Source: Clostridia bacterium (GTDB lineage: Bacteria; Bacillota; Clostridia; Christensenellales; Aristaeellaceae). Taken from it: 10,325 nucleotides of DNA. This document shows, piece after piece, positions 6,357 through 10,325 of this stretch; position 1 is the stretch's first letter, and every line of letters begins with the position of its first letter. A program made the position numbers and the translations under genes. Below the pieces are notes generated by a model that searched no databases, was not told where the DNA came from, and saw nothing but the letters and a program-made list of their open reading frames with translations. The stretch lies in assembly GCA_030526935.1 (NCBI GenBank), contig JAUNBY010000078.1:1-10325 (forward strand). The letters are read 5' to 3'.

Positions 6357-7325
6357 ATGCGGCAAGGCGAAATAATGCTCGAGGTAAAAGACCTGACCAA
6401 GCATTTCGACGCGCGGGGTCAGCGCGGAAAGGTCATACACGCGCTCGACGGCGCGAGCTTTGCCATTAAAAAGGGCAAGACGCTGGGCCTGGTCGGAGAA
6501 TCGGGCTGCGGCAAGAGCACCTGCGCCCGAACCGTCATAAGAATCTACGAGCCGACGAAGGGCAAGATATTCCTTGACGGATGCGACATAACGAATCTGT
6601 CCAAAGAGCAGATGCTCCCGCACAGGCGGCGAATGCAGATGATATTTCAGGATCCCTACGCCTCGTTAAACGCGAGGATGACGGTTCACGACATAATCGC
6701 CGAGCCTCTTAGGGCGCACAATATCTGCCGCTCGCGGGCGGAGGAAAACGAACTTATAGGCGATATGCTAAGGCGCGTGGGGCTTACCGAGGAACACGCG
6801 GGGCGCTACGCTCACGAGTTTTCGGGCGGCCAGCGCCAGCGGGTGGGCATAGCCCGCGCCATAATACTAAAGCCCGACCTCGTAATATGCGACGAGCCAA
6901 TATCCGCGCTCGACGTATCCATTCAGGCGCAGATAGTCAATATGCTCAGGGAGCTTCAGCATGAACTGGGGATGTCGTATCTGTTCATAGCTCACGATTT
7001 GTCGATGGTGCGCTATGTGTCTGACGACGTGGGCGTGATGTACATGGGAAATATCGTCGAGATGTGCGAGGCGGACGAGATATACACAAATCCCCTGCAT
7101 CCTTATACAAAGGGACTGCTAAGCTCCATACCCATACCCGATCCCCGGCTTGCGCGGCAAAAGCAATCCGCCAGCCTCGAGGGAGACCTGCCAAGCCCCA
7201 TAGACCCCCCGCCCGGTTGCCGCTTTCACACGAGATGCCCGTATGCCTCGGACGTATGCCGCAATGAAATACCCGCGCTTAAAGACGCCGGCGGCGGGCA
7301 TATGGTGGCGTGCCACAGGGTGTGA
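6357..7325 (+). CDS. oppF: Oligopeptide ABC transporter ATP-binding protein, OppF type
   Basis: This 322-residue ATPase is the partner of OppD. Motifs are intact: Walker A GESGCGKS (47-54), Q98 in IFQDPYASLN, signature FSGGQRQR (155-162), Walker B LVICDEP (175-181), D-loop SALDVS and H213. The C-terminal extension again has four cysteines (C288, C294, C301, C319), as in OppD. The start at 6357 is preferred over the ATG at 6375 because GAGGAGG (6341-6347) lies 9 nt before it. This SD sits inside the end of oppD, so the two are translationally linked. Of 26 isoleucine codons, 20 are ATA by my count, a strong contrast with the RhuM gene that follows. No terminator separates it from that gene. 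Confidence 0.94.
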   Translation: MRQGEIMLEVKDLTKHFDARGQRGKVIHALDGASFAIKKGKTLGLVGESGCGKSTCARTVIRIYEPTKGKIFLDGCDITNLSKEQMLPHRRRMQMIFQDPYASLNARMTVHDIIAEPLRAHNICRSRAEENELIGDMLRRVGLTEEHAGRYAHEFSGGQRQRVGIARAIILKPDLVICDEPISALDVSIQAQIVNMLRELQHELGMSYLFIAHDLSMVRYVSDDVGVMYMGNIVEMCEADEIYTNPLHPYTKGLLSSIPIPDPRLARQKQSASLEGDLPSPIDPPPGCRFHTRCPYASDVCRNEIPALKDAGGGHMVACHRV

Positions 7326-7334
7326 CGGGGCGCG
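7326..7334 (+). repeat. Left copy of a 9-bp direct repeat flanking the RhuM gene
   Basis: CGGGGCGCG begins directly after the oppF stop codon and is repeated at 8480-8488 in front of oppA. Both copies are followed a few bases later by GGATAG. The two copies bound a segment of about 1.15 kb containing the RhuM gene. Confidence 0.45.
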
Positions 7335-7371
7335 CGTGGATAGCGAATGAATTTTATACAGGGAGACGAAT

Positions 7372-8415
7372 GTGACAGATAAGAAAAAGCTCGATTCAGG
7401 CAAGAATAAACTGCAAATCCGTAATAGCACAGTTGATTTCCTCATTTTTACAAAGGATGCCCATGAGGACGGTATCGAAGTGCGTGTGCAAGACGGAGAT
7501 GTTTGGTTGACGCAGAAAGCCATCGGGCAGCTTTTTGATGTGGAAAGAAGTGTTGTCACAAAGCACTTGAAAAATATCTATGGAAGCGGCGAATTGTCCG
7601 AGGATTCAACTTGTGCAAATTTTGCACAAGTTGCGGATAACGCGAAGACATATCGATATAAGTTCTATTCCATGGCCGCCATAATCGCCGTTGGATATCG
7701 CGTCAACTCTGAACGGGCAACGCAGTTTCGCGGGTGGGCGACCAAGGTGTTGGATACCTTTACGAAACAAGGCTATGTTCTGGATAAAAGCAGATTGATT
7801 AATGGGCAGATTTTTGACGAGGATTATTTTGAACACTTAATCTCCGAGATACAGGAAATCCGCGCCAGCGAACGGCGGTTCTATCAGAAAATCACGGACA
7901 TTTACGCAACGGCGGTGGATTACTCCCTGGACAGCCAAATCACAAAGGATTTCTTTGCCGCAGTTCAAAACAAGATGCATTTCGCCGTTCACGGCAATAC
8001 CGCCGCGGAGGTTATAGTTGCAAGGGCGGACCACACAAAGGAATATATGGGCTTAACCTCCTGGCGAAATGCTCCAAACGGTAAAATCGTAAAGGCTGAT
8101 GTGTCGGTTGCAAAAAACTACTTATCTAAGGCAGAAATGGAGGAACTAAACGAGATTGTCACGATGTATCTCGATTATGCCACACGTCAGGCGCGGCGGC
8201 ATATTCCTATGACGATGGCGGATTGGGCTTCCAAGTTAGACGCGTTTTTGCTATTCAACGATGCCGAAATCTTGCGTGACAAGGGCAAGGTAACCGCCGC
8301 CATAGCAAAGGCTTTTGCGGAGAGTGAATTTGAGCAATACCGGATTATACAAGACAAACTGTATCAGAGCGACTTTGACCGCCTGGTTTCAGATACGACT
8401 GATGGTAAGTCTTAA
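7372..8415 (+). CDS. rhuM: RhuM-family protein (virulence RhuM / PF13310-like)
   Basis: This 347-residue soluble protein starts at GTG 7372 with GGGAGA (7361-7366) as RBS; an ATG two bases upstream is out of frame. Its N-terminal domain has the RhuM signature: a winged-helix-like DVWLTQKAIGQLFDVERS (43-60) then TKHLKNIYGSGEL, followed by FYSMAAIIAVGYRVNS (98-113) and FRGWAT (119-124). A helical segment rich in charged residues (152-178) leads to a C-terminal region with HGNTAAEVIVARAD (207-220) and MGLTSWR. RhuM is named from a Salmonella SPI-3 gene; relatives are widespread on mobile islands and near restriction-modification genes, and their biochemical activity is not established. It is the only gene here unrelated to peptide uptake in the opp cluster. 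Its isoleucine codons are ATC 11, ATT 7 and ATA 5 by my count, unlike the ATA-rich opp genes, which supports acquisition from elsewhere. Expression is probably by read-through from opp. Confidence 0.88.
   Translation: MTDKKKLDSGKNKLQIRNSTVDFLIFTKDAHEDGIEVRVQDGDVWLTQKAIGQLFDVERSVVTKHLKNIYGSGELSEDSTCANFAQVADNAKTYRYKFYSMAAIIAVGYRVNSERATQFRGWATKVLDTFTKQGYVLDKSRLINGQIFDEDYFEHLISEIQEIRASERRFYQKITDIYATAVDYSLDSQITKDFFAAVQNKMHFAVHGNTAAEVIVARADHTKEYMGLTSWRNAPNGKIVKADVSVAKNYLSKAEMEELNEIVTMYLDYATRQARRHIPMTMADWASKLDAFLLFNDAEILRDKGKVTAAIAKAFAESEFEQYRIIQDKLYQSDFDRLVSDTTDGKS
7607..7633. repeat. Perfect 27-nt palindrome inside the RhuM gene
   Basis: CAACTTGTGCAAA (7607-7619) and its exact reverse complement TTTGCACAAGTTG (7621-7633) flank a single T at 7620. 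It encodes residues STCANFAQV (79-87), just before the conserved FYSMAAIIAVGYR block. It could be an operator, a protein-binding or recombination site, or a hairpin in the mRNA. Confidence 0.8.
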
Positions 8416-8426
8416 AATGATATAGT
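8399..8426 (+). promoter_or_regulatory. Possible separate promoter for oppA
   Basis: TATAGT (8421-8426) carries an upstream TG (8418-8419), giving an extended -10, but the -35 region (CTGATG, 8399-8404, 16-bp spacing) is weak. It lies at the end of the RhuM gene and would start a leader of about 95 nt before oppA. Binding proteins are usually needed in excess of the permease, so an own promoter is plausible. Confidence 0.35.
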
Positions 8427-8479
8427 GATTAGTAAGCACGTCCGTCAAAAGCCCCATAACCCGTATCCCCCCGACATCC

Positions 8480-8488
8480 CGGGGCGCG
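8480..8488 (+). repeat. Right copy of a 9-bp direct repeat flanking the RhuM gene
   Basis: A second CGGGGCGCG, identical to 7326-7334. Joining the two copies would remove the RhuM gene and leave an intergenic spacer of 50 bp between oppF and oppA, with the oppA RBS intact. Confidence 0.45.
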
Positions 8489-8493
8489 GCCCC
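8481..8493 (+). other. Small GC stem-loop in the oppA leader
   Basis: GGGGC (8481-8485) and GCCCC (8489-8493) form a 5-bp stem with a 3-nt loop, 22 nt before the oppA RBS. There is no T-run, so it is not a terminator. It may be an mRNA processing or stabilising hairpin, as is common ahead of binding-protein genes, but the evidence is slight. Confidence 0.3.
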
Positions 8494-8529
8494 TTGAGGA
8501 TAGATACTATTGACGAGGAGGAATACCCA

Positions 8530-10134
8530 ATGAAGAAACTCATGGCCTTCATACTTGCCCTCATGCTCGCGGCGACGCTCGCCCCGGCGGCGATGGCTGA
8601 ACCTGTGCAGGAGATAACCTTCGCGCTGCAAAACGAGCCGGACGGCATCGATCCCTGCGTGACGAACAATTCCTTCGCCTCACCCTTCCTGAACAACGTC
8701 TTTGAGGGACTTGTGACCTACGACACCATGGACGGCTCGCTCATCCCCGGAAACGCCGAGAGCTGGACCATCTCCGAGGACGGCACTGTCTATACCTTCA
8801 AGCTTCGCGAGGGTCTCAAGTGGTCCGATGGCACGCCCCTGACCGCTCACGATTACGTCTACACCTTCCAGCGCATACTCACCCCGGAGACGGTCGCCAA
8901 GTACCTCAACATGGTCACCGACTACGTGGTAAACGCTCAGGAGTACTACGACGGAACCGCCACGGCGGACGAGCTGGGCGTAAAGGCGCTCGACGATACG
9001 ACGCTTGAGATAACGCTGAACGCCGCGACACCTTATTATATCGACATACTCACTATGTGGACGTTCTCGCCCGTCAACCGCGCCACCATAGAGGCCAACG
9101 GCGACAGGTGGACGACCTCCGCCGATACCTACGTCTGCAACGGCCCGTTCAAGATCGCCGAGATCAACATGGGCGAGAGCATCGTCCTTGCCAAGAACCC
9201 CGAATACTACGACGCGGACAAGGTCATGCTCGAAAAAGTGACCTTCCGCTACATTGCCGACCCCTCGACCGCGCTCATGGCGTATGAATCCGGCGAGATC
9301 GACGGAACGCGCACGGTTCCCGGCTCCGACATAGCGCGCCTCAAGGCCGAGGACGCGGGACTGGTCGTGACGAGCGCTTATGGCACAGTCTACTACGATA
9401 TCAACTGCGCAAAGGCGCCCTTTGACAATGTCCTCGTTCGCAAGGCCATAAACCTCGCGATAGACCGCACCTCGCTCATAGAGGACGTCGCCCAGACCGA
9501 CGCCGTTCCCGCCTATTCCTTCATAGCCCCCGGCTACGTCGTGGACGGCGTGGACTTCACCGACGAACTTGGAACGTTTGAACTGAGCGAGTACGCCGAT
9601 CCCGAGGCCGCTCAGGCTGCGCTTGCCGAGGCCGGATATCCCAACGGCGAGGGCTTCCCCGTCGTAACGCTTTCCTACTACACCAACGAAAACGTAAAGT
9701 CTATCGTGGAAGCCATCGCCGAGATGCTTCAGACCAACCTCAACATCACCGTCAACATCACCAACGAGGATTGGGCGATATACTACGAAAACGTGCTCGC
9801 CGGCAATTACGAGATAGGCGCTATGGGCTGGAGCGGCGACTACCTGCACCCGATGACCTTCCTGCCGCTTCTCAAGACGGGAGACGTCAATAACCTCACC
9901 GGCTACTCCAATCCCGAGTACGACGCGATTGTTGAACAGGTCATGGTTGAAACCGACGCCGCAAAGGCAGTTGAGCTTATAAAGCAGGCGGATGAAATAG
10001 CCTCGGCCGACTACCCGCTTTTGAACCTCTACTACAAATCCAATATGCTTCTCATGAAGGATTACGTGGTCGGCTATTACCTCAATCCCTCCGATACCCT
10101 CTACCTCAAGACCGCCCAGGTGCTGGCGCACTGA
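8530..10134 (+). CDS. oppA: Oligopeptide-binding protein, OppA type (extracellular solute-binding protein family 5)
   Basis: This 534-residue exported protein captures peptides and delivers them to OppBC. The start at 8530 is chosen over an in-frame GTG at 8425 because it has AGGAGG (8516-8521) 8 nt upstream and begins a textbook signal peptide: MKK, a hydrophobic core, then AMA|EP with cleavage after residue 23. No lipobox cysteine is present, which is unusual for a Gram-positive binding protein. Family 5 features follow: ALQNEPDGIDP (32-42), the signature block WSDGTPLTAHDYVYTFQRIL (98-117), NGPFKI (204-209), VRKAINLAIDR (303-313) and GWSGDYLHP (433-441), equivalent to the OppA peptide-pocket region. 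It has about half ATA and half ATC isoleucine codons (14 and 13 of 29), possibly reflecting high expression. The TGA stop is followed directly by an in-frame TAG, then a strong terminator. Peptide specificity cannot be read from sequence. Confidence 0.94.
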   Translation: MKKLMAFILALMLAATLAPAAMAEPVQEITFALQNEPDGIDPCVTNNSFASPFLNNVFEGLVTYDTMDGSLIPGNAESWTISEDGTVYTFKLREGLKWSDGTPLTAHDYVYTFQRILTPETVAKYLNMVTDYVVNAQEYYDGTATADELGVKALDDTTLEITLNAATPYYIDILTMWTFSPVNRATIEANGDRWTTSADTYVCNGPFKIAEINMGESIVLAKNPEYYDADKVMLEKVTFRYIADPSTALMAYESGEIDGTRTVPGSDIARLKAEDAGLVVTSAYGTVYYDINCAKAPFDNVLVRKAINLAIDRTSLIEDVAQTDAVPAYSFIAPGYVVDGVDFTDELGTFELSEYADPEAAQAALAEAGYPNGEGFPVVTLSYYTNENVKSIVEAIAEMLQTNLNITVNITNEDWAIYYENVLAGNYEIGAMGWSGDYLHPMTFLPLLKTGDVNNLTGYSNPEYDAIVEQVMVETDAAKAVELIKQADEIASADYPLLNLYYKSNMLLMKDYVVGYYLNPSDTLYLKTAQVLAH

Positions 10135-10145
10135 TAGGAATAGAT

Positions 10146-10182
10146 AGCGGGGACGCCGCGTTTTGCGGCGTCCCCGCTTTTA
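10146..10182 (+). terminator. Intrinsic terminator of oppA
   Basis: AGCGGGGACGCCGC (10146-10159) pairs perfectly over 14 bp with GCGGCGTCCCCGCT (10165-10178) around a GTTTT loop, and the stem runs into TTTTA (10178-10182). It lies 11 bp after the oppA stop codon. The T-run is short, but the stem is very stable. Confidence 0.9.
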
Positions 10183-10198
10183 TGGGGATTCGACGCGA

Positions 10199-10231
10199 GG
10201 CGATTAATTTATAGGAATCCGTATAATCGCC
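10199..10231. promoter_or_regulatory. Inverted repeat overlapping a -10-like hexamer
   Basis: GGCGATTA (10199-10206) and TAATCGCC (10224-10231) are perfect 8-bp inverted arms with a 17-nt spacer. The right arm overlaps TATAAT (10222-10227), but no good -35 is found 16-18 bp upstream. It may be an operator for a gene beyond the right edge. The rest of 10183-10325 holds no gene, only a second small palindrome (GTTAAT/ATTAAC, 10299-10314). Confidence 0.35.
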
Positions 10232-10325
10232 GATTGCGCGGTTAAACTGGATATGACCGCCGGCGCGCGAGACGATGCGGGAATGTATGCGGCATTGAGT
10301 TAATGTCGATTAACCCGGATTGTGC

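Noticed and set aside
7351..7360. TATACA considered as a -10 for a RhuM promoter
   Set aside because: It lies directly against the RBS, so transcription would start at or within the start codon, and there is no -35 at the right distance.
8425..8529. A 35-residue N-terminal extension of OppA from GTG 8425
   Set aside because: It would bury the signal peptide inside the protein, it has no good RBS, and the ATG at 8530 has a strong SD at ideal spacing.
8680..10131. A 483-residue open frame on the minus strand opposite oppA
   Set aside because: It mirrors oppA almost exactly and is explained by the strong codon bias of that gene. It has low-complexity Val/Gly/His-rich composition, no recognisable domain and no RBS, while oppA is certain.

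Overview
The window looks like chromosomal DNA of a low-to-moderate GC Gram-positive-type anaerobe (Bacillota, probably class Clostridia). This is inferred from strong AGGAGG ribosome binding sites, an Opp-type peptide transporter in the order B-C-D-F-A, a two-domain cupin/AraC regulator and a small Cys/His-rich protein of a kind common in Firmicutes. No rRNA or tRNA is present, so finer placement is a guess.

Left part (1-2847): the C-terminal end of a phospholipase D-like protein (1-306) enters from outside the window. After an 88-bp gap that holds a 9-bp direct repeat and an extended -10 promoter comes a two-gene unit: an MFS permease (395-1606) and a small Cys/His-rich protein (1632-1940). 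An AraC-family regulator (1963-2847, minus strand) converges on it with only 22 bp between the stop codons.

Middle part (2848-7325): a 337-bp divergent intergenic region carries a good promoter for each direction, then oppB, oppC, oppD and oppF lie tightly packed. Together they encode the two membrane channels and two ATPases of an oligopeptide/dipeptide ABC importer. The Shine-Dalgarno sequences of oppC and oppD overlap the preceding stop codons.

Right part (7326-10325): a RhuM-family gene (7372-8415) sits between oppF and the gene for the matching substrate-binding protein, oppA (8530-10134). It has a different isoleucine codon preference and is flanked by copies of CGGGGCGCG, which suggests a later insertion into a previously continuous operon. 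oppA has its own RBS, possibly its own promoter, and ends at a strong intrinsic terminator (10146-10182). The last 140 bp hold no gene but contain an inverted repeat overlapping a -10-like hexamer, perhaps the control region of a gene beyond the window.

Working model: OppA captures peptides outside the membrane, OppB/OppC form the channel and OppD/OppF hydrolyse ATP. The divergent AraC regulator may control opp, the MFS unit, itself, or several of these; the sequence does not decide this. I see no clearly new multi-gene system. The most interesting points are the RhuM insertion with its internal 27-nt palindrome, the 21-bp-phased repeats at the MFS promoter, and the roughly 90-residue insertion in OppC.
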